Source of the DNA: Amarolinea sp964580725 | GTDB taxonomy: Bacteria; Chloroflexota; Anaerolineae; SSC4; Amarolineaceae | Reading direction: 5' to 3' | Assembly (NCBI GenBank): GCA_964580725.1 | Contig: CAZOLV010000018.1 | Coordinates: 1-62,363 of the forward strand | Length of the DNA: 62,363 nt | In this document: positions 35,502 through 45,759 of the stretch, one piece after another | Layout of the letters: every line of letters begins with the position of its first letter | Numbering within the stretch: the first letter of the stretch is position 1 | Notes under the pieces: model-generated | The model's database searches: none | Seen by the model: only the letters and a program-made list of their open reading frames with translations | Told to the model about the DNA's origin: nothing | Position numbers and translations under genes: made by a program

Positions 35502-38084
35502 ATGAAAATACCGTTGAGTTGGTTACGTGACTATATCCAAATTGCTCTGTCGGTGGATGAACTGGCCGAGCGCCTGACGCTGGCCGGCATCGAAGTGGCA
35601 GGCATCGAGCGCATCGGCGCCGATTGGGAGCGCGACAAACTGTTCGTCGGCCAAATCGTGCGCGTCGAGCCGCACCCGGACGCCGACCGCCTGGTGCTGG
35701 CCACCGTCGAGTACGGCGCCGGCGCCCCGCTGACGGTCGTCACCGGGGCGCCCAACCTCTTCCCGTTCAAGGGAGAGAGCGGCTTGCCGCTCAAAGCGCC
35801 CTTCGCCATCAGCGGCGCCCGCCTGATTGATGGACACAGCGCCGAAAGACGCATCATGCGCCTCAAGCCAAGCAAGATTCGCGGCGTCCGCTCCGAAGGC
35901 ATGGTCTGCTCCGAAAAGGAGCTTGGCCTGAGCGAGGATCACGCCGGCATCCTGCTGCTGCCCGCCGATGCGCCGGTCGGCATGCCGCTGGTTGATTACA
36001 TGGGCGACACCGTACTCGAAATCGAACTGACGCCGAACCTGGGGCGCTGTCTCTCCATGCTCGGCATTGCGCGCGAAGTGGCCGCGCTGGAAGGGCTGCC
36101 GCTCACCCGCAGCCAGCCCCTGCTGCAAGAAATCGCCGGCGTCGTGGCGCCCTCCGAAGCGCCCCTGCCGCCGCCTGTCGCCGCACCCTTCTGCCAGATT
36201 GTGATCGAGGCCCCCGACCTGTGCCCGCGCTATACGGCAATGTTGGTGCGCAACGTCAAGATCGGTCCGTCGCCGCGCTGGCTGCAAGAACGCCTGCGCC
36301 TGGCCGGGCAGCGCCCCATCAACAACGTGGTGGACATTACCAATTATGTCATGTTGGAGTGGGGCCAGCCGCTGCACGCCTTCGATTACGACGCCCTGCT
36401 GGCGCGCGCACAGCGCAGCGGCGAGCCGCGGCCCAGGATCATCATGCGCCGCGCCCACGCGGGCGAACGCATGACAACGCTCGACAACGTGGAGCGCACA
36501 CTGACCAACGACATGCTGTTGATCACCGATAGCGCCGGGCCAATCGCCGTGGCCGGTGTGATGGGCGGGCGCGAGACCGAAGTGCATGCGCAGACGGTGA
36601 ATGTACTGATCGAATCGGCCAGTTTCGACAACATCGCCAACCGGCGCACGGCGCACACGCTCAAGCTGTTCAGCGAGGCCTCACTGCGCTTCGGTCGCGG
36701 CGTACCGGCAACGCTGGCGCCGCTGGCCAATCGCCGCGCCGCCCAACTGATGGCCGAACTGGCCGGCGGCGAGGTCACGCCGGGCGTTCAGGACGCCTAC
36801 CCCGTGCGGCAGCGCGACGTCACGCTGACGTTGACCAGCGCCGAGGTCGAACGGTTGTTGGGCGTGCCGGTGATGCTGGAGGATCTGCAGCGCACGTTGA
36901 CCGCGATGGAGTGCCGGGCGACGTCGGCCCCGGATGGCGCCAGCCTGCTGGTGACGACGCCCTGGCACCGGCTCGACCTGGAAATCTCCGCCGACCTGGT
37001 GGAAGAGGTGGCGCGCGGCATCGGCTACGATAAGATTCCGGCCCGGCTGCTGGCAGCGGCCCTGCCTGCCCAACGACGCAACTGGCCCATCGAGCTGGAG
37101 GAGGCGGTGCGCACGCTGCTGGCCGGCTGCGGTCTGCAAGATACGATCAACTATCCGCTCATCAGCGCCAACGACAATGGGCGGCTGTTGGCGGTCAACC
37201 CGGCGGCAGGCTGGACAGAGACGCAGGCCGGCGGCGCATATCTGCTGCCCGCGTTGCTGCGCCCGGCGGAGAGTGTGCAACTCCTCAATCCGCTCAGCGT
37301 CGAACGCAGCGTACTGCGCTCCAGCCTGCTGCCCAATGCGCTGCAGGTGGCGGCGGCGAACCTGCATCACCGGCCGCGCTGGGCGGCGTTCGAGATCGGC
37401 CGCGTCTACTGGCCCATGGCTGGCGAATCGCTGCCGCACGAGGCGCGGCACCTCAGCCTGGTGCTGAGCGGGCCGCGGGCGCTGGCGTCATGGCAGCACA
37501 GCGGCGACGAGCAACTCGATTTCTTCGATCTGAAGGGGGTGATCGAGACACTGCTGGCGCGCCTGGGTGCAACGGCGCAAGAGGTGCGTTTCACGCCGGC
37601 GCAGCATCCGGCCTTCACGCTGCGCGCCGCACGCATTCTGCTGGCCGATCAGGACATCGGCATTCTGGGCGAACTGCACCCGGCCGTGCGGCGCACGTTC
37701 GACCTGCCCACACAGGGGCGCGTGGCGGCCGCCGAGCTGACGCTGACGCCGCTGCTGCCGCTGTTCCAGCGTGATTTGCAGATGGACAAGATTTCGGCCT
37801 TCCCGGCCGTCAAGGAAGACCTGGCGGTGATCGTCGCCGAGGCGATTGCGGCCGATCAGGTCGCGGCGACGATTCAGAGCGCGGGCGGCGAACTGCTCAA
37901 GGAGCTGCGCCTGTTCGATCTCTACCGCGGCGATCAGATCGAGCCGGGCGCCAAGAGCCTGGCCTTCAGCCTGACCTACCAGGCCTACGACCGTTCGCTG
38001 ACCGACGCCGACGCGGCCGCCGTGCGCGCCCGCATCGTGCGGCGGTTGCAAGAGAGCCTGGGCGCACAGTTGCGCGCCGGCTGA
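35502..38084 (+). CDS. pheT: Phenylalanine--tRNA ligase beta subunit
   Basis: The 860-aa protein follows pheS by 39 bp. Domains in order: B1 with KIPLSWLRDYI, the tRNA-binding/EMAP domain (FVGQIVRVEPHPDADRLVLATV, residues about 47-155), B3/B4 editing core (PINNVVDITNYVMLEWGQPLHAFD), B5 (VTLTLTSAEVERLLGV), the class II-like catalytic relic and the C-terminal FDX-ACB anticodon domain (KISAFPAVKEDLAVIVAE). The length is slightly above the usual 800 aa. It edits mischarged tyrosine and binds tRNA-Phe. Confidence 0.97.
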   Translation: MKIPLSWLRDYIQIALSVDELAERLTLAGIEVAGIERIGADWERDKLFVGQIVRVEPHPDADRLVLATVEYGAGAPLTVVTGAPNLFPFKGESGLPLKAPFAISGARLIDGHSAERRIMRLKPSKIRGVRSEGMVCSEKELGLSEDHAGILLLPADAPVGMPLVDYMGDTVLEIELTPNLGRCLSMLGIAREVAALEGLPLTRSQPLLQEIAGVVAPSEAPLPPPVAAPFCQIVIEAPDLCPRYTAMLVRNVKIGPSPRWLQERLRLAGQRPINNVVDITNYVMLEWGQPLHAFDYDALLARAQRSGEPRPRIIMRRAHAGERMTTLDNVERTLTNDMLLITDSAGPIAVAGVMGGRETEVHAQTVNVLIESASFDNIANRRTAHTLKLFSEASLRFGRGVPATLAPLANRRAAQLMAELAGGEVTPGVQDAYPVRQRDVTLTLTSAEVERLLGVPVMLEDLQRTLTAMECRATSAPDGASLLVTTPWHRLDLEISADLVEEVARGIGYDKIPARLLAAALPAQRRNWPIELEEAVRTLLAGCGLQDTINYPLISANDNGRLLAVNPAAGWTETQAGGAYLLPALLRPAESVQLLNPLSVERSVLRSSLLPNALQVAAANLHHRPRWAAFEIGRVYWPMAGESLPHEARHLSLVLSGPRALASWQHSGDEQLDFFDLKGVIETLLARLGATAQEVRFTPAQHPAFTLRAARILLADQDIGILGELHPAVRRTFDLPTQGRVAAAELTLTPLLPLFQRDLQMDKISAFPAVKEDLAVIVAEAIAADQVAATIQSAGGELLKELRLFDLYRGDQIEPGAKSLAFSLTYQAYDRSLTDADAAAVRARIVRRLQESLGAQLRAG

Positions 38085-38148
38085 CCGGCCAGCGGGCCGT
38101 AACGACAAATCAGACGAGAGAACGAGAACGAAAAGGAGACAAGAGACC

Positions 38149-38895
38149 GTGGCCAAGAAGAATCGAATGCCCCCGCCCCCGCAGAATCTGGAAAACCAGC
38201 CCATGCGTTCATCCAAACAAGTGGCGCGCGAGACGGCGCGCAAGCGTCGTGAACTGGAACAGCGCCGCAACCTGCTGCTCATCATCGCCGGCGTGGCGAT
38301 CGTCGGCTTGCTGGCGGTCGTGCTCATCAACAACGCCGCACGTAACGCTGGCGGTGTCGCCCGTTCGGGCAAGGGTGCCACGCTCGGCTCCGCCGATGCG
38401 CCGGTGGTGCTGCAAGATTTCTCCGATTTCTATTGCAGCCACTGCCGCGACTTTGCGCTCGACCGGGCGCCGAAGCTGGTGCAGGATTATGTGGACAAGG
38501 GACTGCTGCGCATCGAGTTCAAGCACTTCCCCTTGCGCGAACAGTCCTACGGGGCGCACATCGCCGCCGAATGCGCCGCCGGGCAGGACAAGTTCTGGGA
38601 GTATCACGACCTGCTGTACAAGAACCAACAGGGCAGCGAGTTGAGCGCAACGCAGCTCAAGAAGTACGCCGCCGACCTGGGCCTGGACACGGCAACCTTC
38701 GATAGCTGCCTGGACACAAAACAGGGCAAGGCGCAGGTAGACGCCGATTCGCGCGAGGGCCAGGCCAAGCAGATCAACTCGACGCCCACCTTCTTCATCA
38801 ACGGTGAACGCATCGTCGGCGCGGCGGCCATCGAGCAGTTCAAGGCGGTGATTGACCGCAAACTGCAGGAAAAGGGCGTCAGCCCGACCGGCTGA
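38149..38895 (+). CDS. DsbA-like thioredoxin-fold protein, membrane-anchored
   Basis: The start is GTG 38149 behind AAAAGGAGA; length is 248 aa. A basic cytoplasmic N-terminus of about 45 residues leads to one membrane helix (LLLIIAGVAIVGLLAVVLI). The Thioredoxin_4/DsbA-like domain follows, with active site FYCSHCRDFA (CSHC), HFPLREQSYGAH and the cis-Pro region STPTFFINGERIVGA. It probably forms or shuffles disulfides in exported proteins, such as the Cys-paired repeats of the large adhesin in this window. A hairpin terminator follows. Confidence 0.88.
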   Translation: MAKKNRMPPPPQNLENQPMRSSKQVARETARKRRELEQRRNLLLIIAGVAIVGLLAVVLINNAARNAGGVARSGKGATLGSADAPVVLQDFSDFYCSHCRDFALDRAPKLVQDYVDKGLLRIEFKHFPLREQSYGAHIAAECAAGQDKFWEYHDLLYKNQQGSELSATQLKKYAADLGLDTATFDSCLDTKQGKAQVDADSREGQAKQINSTPTFFINGERIVGAAAIEQFKAVIDRKLQEKGVSPTG

Positions 38896-38916
38896 CATTC
38901 GACCCACTCGCCAGAC

Positions 38917-38952
38917 GGAGCAGCGCCCCATCGAGGCCGCTGCTCCGCTTTT
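38917..38952 (+). terminator. Terminator of the pheST-dsbA unit
   Basis: GGAGCAGCG (38917-38925) pairs with CGCTGCTCC (38938-38946), followed by GCTTTTG. Confidence 0.65.
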
Positions 38953-38979
38953 GATCTTGCGCCCGGCCCGTGCTACAAT
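38951..38979 (+). promoter_or_regulatory. Promoter of the amidohydrolase gene
   Basis: TTGATC (38951-38956) and TACAAT (38974-38979) with a 17-bp spacer lie directly behind the terminator and 35 bp before the start codon. Confidence 0.6.
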
Positions 38980-39013
38980 TCCTACAGGACGCACGTCCGA
39001 TCTTGAGGGGAAC

Positions 39014-40174
39014 ATGTCCGATTTTCGCACGCAAGCGCAAACGCTGGCGGCGCAGTTGATCGCCTGGCGGCGCGACTTTCATCAACACCCGGAGCTTGGA
39101 TTCCAGGAATTCCGCACGAGTCGCATCGTGGCCGATTACTTGCAGAGCCTGGGGCTGGAGGTGCAGGCGGGCGTCGCTGGCACCGGCGTGATCGGCCTGA
39201 TCGAAGGGACGGAAGACGGCCCCACCGTGCTGCTGCGTTTCGACATGGACGCGCTGCCGATCCAGGAGGTGAGCGCCGCGCCCTACCGTTCGCAGCAGGA
39301 CGGGGTCATGCACGCCTGCGGTCATGACGGCCACACCGCCATCGGCCTGGGCGTGGCGACGCTGCTCAACCGGGAGCGACCGCGCCTGCGGGGCCGCGTC
39401 AAGCTGGTTTTCCAGCCGGCGGAAGAGGGATTGGGCGGCGCGCGGGCGATGATTGGCGCCGGCGCACTGCAACAGCCGTCGCCCGCTTTCGCCTTTGGGC
39501 TGCATCTCTGGAACCAGTTCCCGGTTGGCCGGCTTGTGGTGCAACCAGGCCCGCTCCTGGCCGCCGCCGACGAGTTCGAGCTGACGATCAGCGGGCGCGG
39601 CTCGCATGGCGCGCTGCCGCACGAGGGCGTGGATGCCATCATCGTGGCGGCGCAGGTTGCCCTGGCGCTGCAAACGGTGGTCAGCAGGCGAATCAGTCCG
39701 ATGGAAACGGTCGTCTTGACCATCGGCACGGTGCGCGGCGGGCAGGCGTTCAACGTGCTGGCAAGTGACGTGACGATGACCGGCACCGTCAGAACGTTCG
39801 ACGCAGAAATTCGGCGGCAGGTGTGGCAGGCCATCGCAGCGATTGCGACGGGGATCTGTCAGGCGCACGGCGCACGCTGCGAACTGAAGCAGACGGGCTA
39901 TGCGGCGCCGGCCACGACCAACGATCCGGTCGCCGCAGGGCTGATGCAGCAGGCGGCGCAGAGGCTGAGCGAAACGCCCATCGAGCCAATCAGGCCGCTG
40001 ATGATTGCCGAGGACATGAGCGAGTTCCTGCTGCGGACGCCTGGTTGTTTTGCCCTGGTGGGCGCCGGCCCCCACCCACACCCGCATCACAACGCCAGCT
40101 TCGATTTCGACGAGCAGGCGCTGGCGGTCGGTGTGGCGCTGTTGTGCGAAACCGCCCTGTGGGCCCTCGGCTGA
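39014..40174 (+). CDS. M20 family amidohydrolase
   Basis: The 386-aa protein starts at ATG 39014 after TTGAGGGGAA. It is an M20D/IAA-amino-acid-hydrolase-like amidohydrolase: WRRDFHQHPELGFQEFRTS at the N-terminus, LLRFDMDALPIQE, the metal site MHACGHDGHTA, VFQPAEEGLGGAR with the Glu pair, a lid domain (ISGRGSHGALPHEGVDAI) and IAEDMSEFLLRTPG. It would hydrolyse N-acyl amino acids or related amides in the cytoplasm with two metal ions. The substrate cannot be told from sequence. Confidence 0.93.
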   Translation: MSDFRTQAQTLAAQLIAWRRDFHQHPELGFQEFRTSRIVADYLQSLGLEVQAGVAGTGVIGLIEGTEDGPTVLLRFDMDALPIQEVSAAPYRSQQDGVMHACGHDGHTAIGLGVATLLNRERPRLRGRVKLVFQPAEEGLGGARAMIGAGALQQPSPAFAFGLHLWNQFPVGRLVVQPGPLLAAADEFELTISGRGSHGALPHEGVDAIIVAAQVALALQTVVSRRISPMETVVLTIGTVRGGQAFNVLASDVTMTGTVRTFDAEIRRQVWQAIAAIATGICQAHGARCELKQTGYAAPATTNDPVAAGLMQQAAQRLSETPIEPIRPLMIAEDMSEFLLRTPGCFALVGAGPHPHPHHNASFDFDEQALAVGVALLCETALWALG

Positions 40175-40239
40175 GGGCCGGCGGTCTTGCGTGACCAAGA
40201 AGCGGAAGATTCTCACGAGCCTTCCAGAAGAGGTGATTT

Positions 40240-40605
40240 GTGTCAGAAATCGAAGGATACCTGATCGACCGGCAAGGACGACCGGTGACCGACTGCAAGG
40301 TGGAGATCGTGGCCTGGGAAGGGGACGTTCTGGCCACCAGCAGCGGGATGTCGGATCATTTCACACTGCGCATCCCCAACGTGACGCCCAACACGCCAGT
40401 TTTCTTTCGCATCACCACGACGAATGAGCAGTTGCTGGAAACACACCATGAGACCGATTCGCCAGGGCTGGTGATGCCTGCCAGCGAGCAGAAGATTCGT
40501 TTGCTGTTAGCGGCGGCGCGCAACGCCAGCGATCAGATCAATGATGATCCGGCGCGCCCGGCCTGGGTCATCCTGCCGATGCCGGAGAAGATGGTCAAGA
40601 CGTAG
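40240..40605 (+). CDS. Conserved hypothetical protein, carboxypeptidase-regulatory-like beta fold
   Basis: GTG 40240 follows AGAAGAGGTG; the product has 121 aa and no signal peptide or membrane segment. The first 75 residues (GYLIDRQGRPVTDCKVEIVAWEG and SDHFTLRIPNVTPNTPVFFRI) look like a small Ig-like/carboxypeptidase-regulatory beta sandwich. The tail is charged. It is followed after 25 bp by a cupin gene, so the two may be co-transcribed. The function is unknown. Confidence 0.7.
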   Translation: MSEIEGYLIDRQGRPVTDCKVEIVAWEGDVLATSSGMSDHFTLRIPNVTPNTPVFFRITTTNEQLLETHHETDSPGLVMPASEQKIRLLLAAARNASDQINDDPARPAWVILPMPEKMVKT

Positions 40606-40630
40606 GCGGTGCGACCGGGGAGCCGTTGAC

Positions 40631-40951
40631 ATGTCGAATTTCATTCAACCGTTGGCGCACGCTGGCAGCCGCGCCGACAGACACTTCAAGCATACCTTCT
40701 TCAACAGCCCGCGCCTGCTGGTCGGTCTGAACTGCCTCGATCCCGGCCAGCGGCAGGGGCTGCACGAGCATGTGCGCCAGGACAAGTTCTACCTGGTCTT
40801 GGAGGGGCGCGGCGCTTTCACCATTGGCGAAAAGACGGTGAACTGTGGGCCGGGCGATCTGATCCTGGCGCCCGCCGGCATCCTCCACGCCGTGGTCAAC
40901 GACGGGGCCGAGCGTCTGTCGTTCATCACGGCGATCGCACCCGGCGCTTGA
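40631..40951 (+). CDS. Cupin domain protein
   Basis: The 106-aa single-domain cupin has motif 1 GLHEHVRQDKFYLVLEGRG, with the HxH metal ligands and the Asp/Glu region, and motif 2 PGDLILAPAGILHAVVN, with the last His. It is a small metal-binding beta barrel, either an enzyme or a sensor of a small molecule. The start ATG 40631 has a weak GGGGAG upstream (40617-40622). Confidence 0.85.
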   Translation: MSNFIQPLAHAGSRADRHFKHTFFNSPRLLVGLNCLDPGQRQGLHEHVRQDKFYLVLEGRGAFTIGEKTVNCGPGDLILAPAGILHAVVNDGAERLSFITAIAPGA

Positions 40952-40962
40952 ACCAGCGTCGC

Positions 40963-40993
40963 CCAATCCAATCCAATCCAATCCAATCCAATC
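40963..40993 (+). repeat. Pentanucleotide repeat CCAAT x 6
   Basis: Six perfect copies of CCAAT end 8 bp before the DinB-like start codon and occupy the ribosome-binding region. Slippage would change spacing without altering the protein. Confidence 0.9.
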
Positions 40994-41001
40994 AAGCTGG
41001 C

Positions 41002-41493
41002 ATGAACAAGCTGCTGCTGCAAACCGCTCTCGCTGACGCCCGCAGCGACCTACTGCGCGTCTTACGCTCGCTGCCGCCGGCGCGCATCGAACGGCCGGCG
41101 ACGCTGGGCGACTGGTCGGTCAAAGAAACGGCGGCGCACATTGCCGCCTGGGAGAGCTGGCGTTTGACAGCGGCGCAGAAGGTGCTCTGGGGCGACGGGC
41201 GCCTGGTGCATTGGCTGCACAGCGAGCAGGAGCGGGACGAGTGGAATCAGCGGCAGATGCGCCTGGCGCGCGGCTGGTCGTGGCCGGAGGCGCTGCGCAC
41301 GCTTGCCCTGCAGCGCGAAGAGACCGACTGGAACGTGGACTGTTTGCGCGAGGAACAACTGGCAATCGGCCATCAAGCCGGCGCCCACACCATCACCGTT
41401 GGCGATCTGCTCTTTGGCATCGCCACGCATGACCGCCAGCATCTGGCCATCCTTCAACGCTGGCTGGCCACTGCGCCGCCCACCGCCGATTGA
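41002..41493 (+). CDS. DinB-like/maleylpyruvate-isomerase-type protein
   Basis: The 163-aa protein has the four-helix DinB/YfiT fold look: a first helix ending in LPPARIERPATLGDWSVKETAAHIAAWE, and a last helix GDLLFGIATHDRQHLAILQRWL. Three histidines (AAHIAAW; THDRQH) would bind a metal. Such proteins may be thiol-dependent transferases. The start is ATG 41002, just after the CCAAT repeat, with only a weak ribosome site. Confidence 0.8.
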   Translation: MNKLLLQTALADARSDLLRVLRSLPPARIERPATLGDWSVKETAAHIAAWESWRLTAAQKVLWGDGRLVHWLHSEQERDEWNQRQMRLARGWSWPEALRTLALQREETDWNVDCLREEQLAIGHQAGAHTITVGDLLFGIATHDRQHLAILQRWLATAPPTAD

Positions 41494-41749
41494 CCCCGCG
41501 CCTCCCCTTCTCCCATCTCCTCGATGAGCCGTCGCAGCGCCAATGAGGTCGCCGGCACGATATGCACTGCCGGCGGAATCTGCATCTCGAACAACGCCGG
41601 TTGATTCTCGACAGCCACCAGGATCGAAGAATCTCCAAACAGTCGCCATGAAACACTTCAGTCTGGGCTGCGCCTGTCGCGTTCATCGGCCAACTCTTTC
41701 AAGATGCCAAGAAGATCTACTCCAGTCTTGGTGTGCCGTCGCGGCGATG
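41494..41749. other. Intergenic region with a possible small minus-strand ORF remnant
   Basis: Between DinB and the membrane protein, the minus strand from about 41664 to 41454 stays open and reads FGDSSILVAVENQPALFEM and IPPAVHIVPATSLALRRL, which looks like genuine coding usage. No good start codon or ribosome site precedes it and it runs into the DinB gene, so it may be a gene remnant. Confidence 0.3.
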
Positions 41750-42541
41750 TCACTGACGACGTCTGCGACGGGCGCTGCTCGTTGATTCGAACGTCAGGCG
41801 CTGGCCGCTGACGGCGCCGGCGATCTGTTCGAGGACGGCCAGGAGCAGCAGGAAAGCAACGTCAACCACGAGGGTGAAGACAAACGCCTCGCTCAACACC
41901 AACAGGCCGCGGTTGATGGCCGTTACCCCCTCGGACGACAACTGCGGCGTCCAGCCGGCAATCAGCGCCAGGCTGACAAGCAAACCGGCAAACGAAAGCA
42001 CCGGTCGCACCGGCTCCGTATCGCTTGGGCTGGGAAACATGGCGTTGCTGATTGCAAAGGTCAGATAGAGCCACAAATAGCCTTCGGGCAACTGGATGAC
42101 GCTCAGCAACCCGCGCCAGGCGCCGGTCACCCCATCCTGCATGACGCCGTGTACGATGCCGGTTGCATCGAAGAGACGGTTGCCGAGCAAGAAGACACAA
42201 ATCCCCCCCACCAGGAACGGCGCCAGACCAACGATGCTGTCGAGCAGGTGGCCACCGGAGGTCACCGTGACTGAGCCGAGGCGGATGTGCTTGCCGTAAC
42301 GGCGAGGAACCAGGTCGGGCGCCGTGGCCCGCAGCCCAAGCAACCAGGCCGTGAGCCAGTGACTGACCTCATGCAACACGATGCCGGGCAGCAGCGTCAG
42401 CCACAGCGCATAGACCGCCCCGCTGGCGTGACCGGCCAGCAGCCAGCCAAGCGCCTGGATGCGCATGCTCACCTGGCGCGCCAGAAGCCAGAGCGCAGCC
42501 AACAGCGTCACGACGGTTAGAAGCGGAACCCAATCGTTCAT
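41750..42541 (-). CDS. HExxH-containing integral membrane protein (M50-like)
   Basis: The 263-aa protein has about six membrane spans and a HEVSHW motif in the second or third (LLPGIVLHEVSHWLTAWLLG), typical of site-2-protease-like intramembrane metallopeptidases. A possible partner ligand lies in the later segment (LYLTFAISNAMFPSPSD). It ends with a basic tail. It is the last gene of a minus-strand run behind tpiA, from which a hairpin separates it. Proteolytic activity is not certain because the second metal motif is unclear. Confidence 0.7.
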   Translation of the reverse strand: MNDWVPLLTVVTLLAALWLLARQVSMRIQALGWLLAGHASGAVYALWLTLLPGIVLHEVSHWLTAWLLGLRATAPDLVPRRYGKHIRLGSVTVTSGGHLLDSIVGLAPFLVGGICVFLLGNRLFDATGIVHGVMQDGVTGAWRGLLSVIQLPEGYLWLYLTFAISNAMFPSPSDTEPVRPVLSFAGLLVSLALIAGWTPQLSSEGVTAINRGLLVLSEAFVFTLVVDVAFLLLLAVLEQIAGAVSGQRLTFESTSSARRRRRQ

Positions 42542-42581
42542 CAGCCAGTTTCCGGTCGAACCTGTGAGGTTTCCTAACGAA

Positions 42582-42616
42582 CTTCGGAAGCCCCGGCCAG
42601 GCCAGGGCTTCCGAAG
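42582..42616 (-). terminator. Hairpin after tpiA
   Basis: CTTCGGAAGCCC (42582-42593) and GGGCTTCCGAAG (42605-42616) form a 12-bp stem with an 11-nt loop. There is no strong U-tract; termination or mRNA end protection is likely. Confidence 0.45.
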
Positions 42617-42629
42617 GCACGAGGACCGC

Positions 42630-43397
42630 TCATCTGCGCAGATGGGCGGTAATGCGGATCATTTCACTGAACTCTTCAGCCTTGAGACTGGCGCCGCCCA
42701 CCAGGGCGCCGTCAATGTCCGGCTGCGCCATGAACTCGGCCATGTTCTTGGCCGTGGTGCTGCCGCCGTACTGCACGCGCACCGCCTGCGCCGTCGCCTC
42801 GCCGAACAGTTCGGCCACGGGACCGCGCACACTGACGCCGATGACCTGGTTGGCGGCGGCGCCCGTGGCCGCCCGCCCGGTGCCGATCGCCCAGATCGGC
42901 TCGTAGGCGATGACCAGCCCGCTCACCTGCTCGGCAGTCAAGCCGTCCAACGCAGCGCGCACCTGCGCACGCACCACACTGTCGGTCTCGCCCGCCTCGT
43001 ACTGCGCCAGGTTTTCGCCGACGCAGACGATGGGGATCAGGCCGTGCGCCAGCGCCGCCTTGACCTTACGGTTGACGGTGGCGTCCGTTTCGCCGAAGTA
43101 CTGTCGGCGCTCGGAGTGACCCAGGATCACATACCCGCACAGTTCGGCGACCATGCCGGGCGACACCTCGCCGGTGAATGCGCCCTTCTCCTCCCAAAAG
43201 AGGTTTTGCGCCCCCAGGCCGATGCGCGACCCGGCCAGCGCCTCTTTGACCGGCGCCAGGGCCAGGAAGGGCGGGCAGACAACGCTGGTCACTGCGGGGA
43301 TGGCGTCCAGCGCGGGGCGCAGGCCGTTGACCAACACCAACGCCTCGGCTGTCGTCTTGTTCATCTTCCAGTTGCCAGCTACGATCGGTTTACGCAT
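42630..43397 (-). CDS. tpiA: Triosephosphate isomerase
   Basis: The 255-aa TIM barrel interconverts DHAP and glyceraldehyde-3-phosphate. Active-site features: Asn/Lys in VAGNWKMNKT, His in VILGHSERRQYFGE, Glu in VIAYEPIWAIGTGR and the flexible loop 6 right after it. YGGSTTAKN and GALVGGASL bind phosphate. It is third in the gap-pgk-tpiA run, 17 bp after pgk. It would feed DHAP from the sugar operon aldolases into glycolysis. Confidence 0.96.
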   Translation of the reverse strand: MRKPIVAGNWKMNKTTAEALVLVNGLRPALDAIPAVTSVVCPPFLALAPVKEALAGSRIGLGAQNLFWEEKGAFTGEVSPGMVAELCGYVILGHSERRQYFGETDATVNRKVKAALAHGLIPIVCVGENLAQYEAGETDSVVRAQVRAALDGLTAEQVSGLVIAYEPIWAIGTGRAATGAAANQVIGVSVRGPVAELFGEATAQAVRVQYGGSTTAKNMAEFMAQPDIDGALVGGASLKAEEFSEMIRITAHLRR

Positions 43398-43414
43398 GAT
43401 CTCACCTCATTCTG

Positions 43415-44587
43415 CTAACTGTCCAACAGCGCCTCGACGCCCGGCAGCTTCTTGCCTTCCAGGAATTCGAGGCTGGCGCCGCCGCCGGTGGAGATGTGGC
43501 TCATGCGGCTGGCCAGACCGGCCTCCTCCACGGCTGCCGCCGAATCGCCGCCGCCGATGACGGTGGTGGCGTTCAGGTCAGCCAGGATGCGGGCGATGGC
43601 AAAAGTGCCGGCGGCAAAGCGCGGGAACTCGAAGACGCCCATCGGCCCGTTCCAGACGACCGTGCGGGCCGTGGCCAGAACCTCCCCGAAGCGCGCCGCC
43701 GTGGCCGGGCCGATGTCGAGCACGCGCCAGCCGGCCGGGATGTTGGCCGCCGGCACGGTCTGCATGGCGGCTTCGGCGTCGAAGCGATCGGCGATGATGA
43801 CATCGCTCGGCAGATAGAGCTTATCGCCGGCGCTGACCATCAGGTCGCGCGCCACGTCGAGCGAGCTGTTCTCGACGAGCGAGTCGGCCATGTCGAAGCC
43901 CTGCGCCTTCAAGAAGGTGTTGGCCATACCGCCGCCAATCAGCAGTGCATCCACTTTGGCCAACAGCGCCGCGATGACGCCGATCTTGTCCGAAATCTTG
44001 GCGCCGCCCAGAATGGCGACGAAGGGACGCTGCGGTTGGTCGAGCGCCTTGCCCAGGAAGGCCAGCTCCTTTTCCATCAAGAAGCCGCCGACAGCGGGCA
44101 GGAAGCGCGCCACCCCTTCGGTGGAGGAGTGGGCGCGATGGGCCGAGCCAAAGGCGTCGTTGACGAACAGGTCGCCCAGGCGCGCCATCTGCTGCGCCAG
44201 TTCGAGATCGTTCTTCTCCTCGGTCGGGTGGAAGCGGGTGTTTTCGAGCAACAGCACTTCACCTGCTGACAGCGCCTGCGCCGCCGCCTCGGCGGTCGGG
44301 CCGACGCAATCGGCCGCAAACTGCACGGGACGCCCAAGCAGTTCGCTCAGGCGGGCGGCGACCGGCCGCAGGCTGTATTTGGGGTCAGGCCCGCCTTTGG
44401 GGCGGCCCAGGTGCGACATCAGAATCAGCGCTGCGCCGTGATCGAGCAGATAGTTCAACGTTGGCAGCGCCGCACGGATGCGCGTATCGTCGCCCACAGC
44501 GCCGCCTTCGATCGGCACGTTGAAGTCAACCCGCACCAGCACCCGCCTGCCCTCGACAGCGATGTCACGAATTGTTTTCTTGTCCAT
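43415..44587 (-). CDS. pgk: Phosphoglycerate kinase
   Basis: The 390-aa enzyme starts at ATG 44587 behind GGGAAGGA; a longer upstream frame overlaps gap and is rejected. Motifs: RRVLVRVDFNVPIEGG, LMSHLGRPKGG, LENTRFHPTEEKNDLELAQ, FVNDAFGSAHRAHSSTEGVA, GGAKISDKIGVI and the nucleotide site VVWNGPMGVFEFPRFAAGT plus TVIGGGDSAAAV. It makes ATP from 1,3-bisphosphoglycerate. It lies 31 bp downstream of gap. Confidence 0.96.
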   Translation of the reverse strand: MDKKTIRDIAVEGRRVLVRVDFNVPIEGGAVGDDTRIRAALPTLNYLLDHGAALILMSHLGRPKGGPDPKYSLRPVAARLSELLGRPVQFAADCVGPTAEAAAQALSAGEVLLLENTRFHPTEEKNDLELAQQMARLGDLFVNDAFGSAHRAHSSTEGVARFLPAVGGFLMEKELAFLGKALDQPQRPFVAILGGAKISDKIGVIAALLAKVDALLIGGGMANTFLKAQGFDMADSLVENSSLDVARDLMVSAGDKLYLPSDVIIADRFDAEAAMQTVPAANIPAGWRVLDIGPATAARFGEVLATARTVVWNGPMGVFEFPRFAAGTFAIARILADLNATTVIGGGDSAAAVEEAGLASRMSHISTGGGASLEFLEGKKLPGVEALLDS

Positions 44588-44618
44588 CGTTCGTCCTTCC
44601 CTGAGCGCACAGGGCGGA

Positions 44619-45635
<1,017 letters not shown>

Positions 45636-45721
45636 GCAGAAATCCTCCATTCTTTTCTCTTCAGTTCATGCGAGTTGCTTCACGTCATGCGGCAGTCGCC
45701 GCACGCCGGTGTGCGCACTAC

Positions 45722-45749
45722 AAAAACATAGCCAGGGATGCCCTGGCTA
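45722..45749 (-). terminator. Rho-independent terminator of yvcK
   Basis: On the minus strand TAGCCAGGG (45749-45741) and CCCTGGCTA (45737-45729) form a 9-bp stem with a 3-nt loop, followed by TGTTTTTG. Confidence 0.8.
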
Positions 45750-45759
45750 CGGCGCCATT

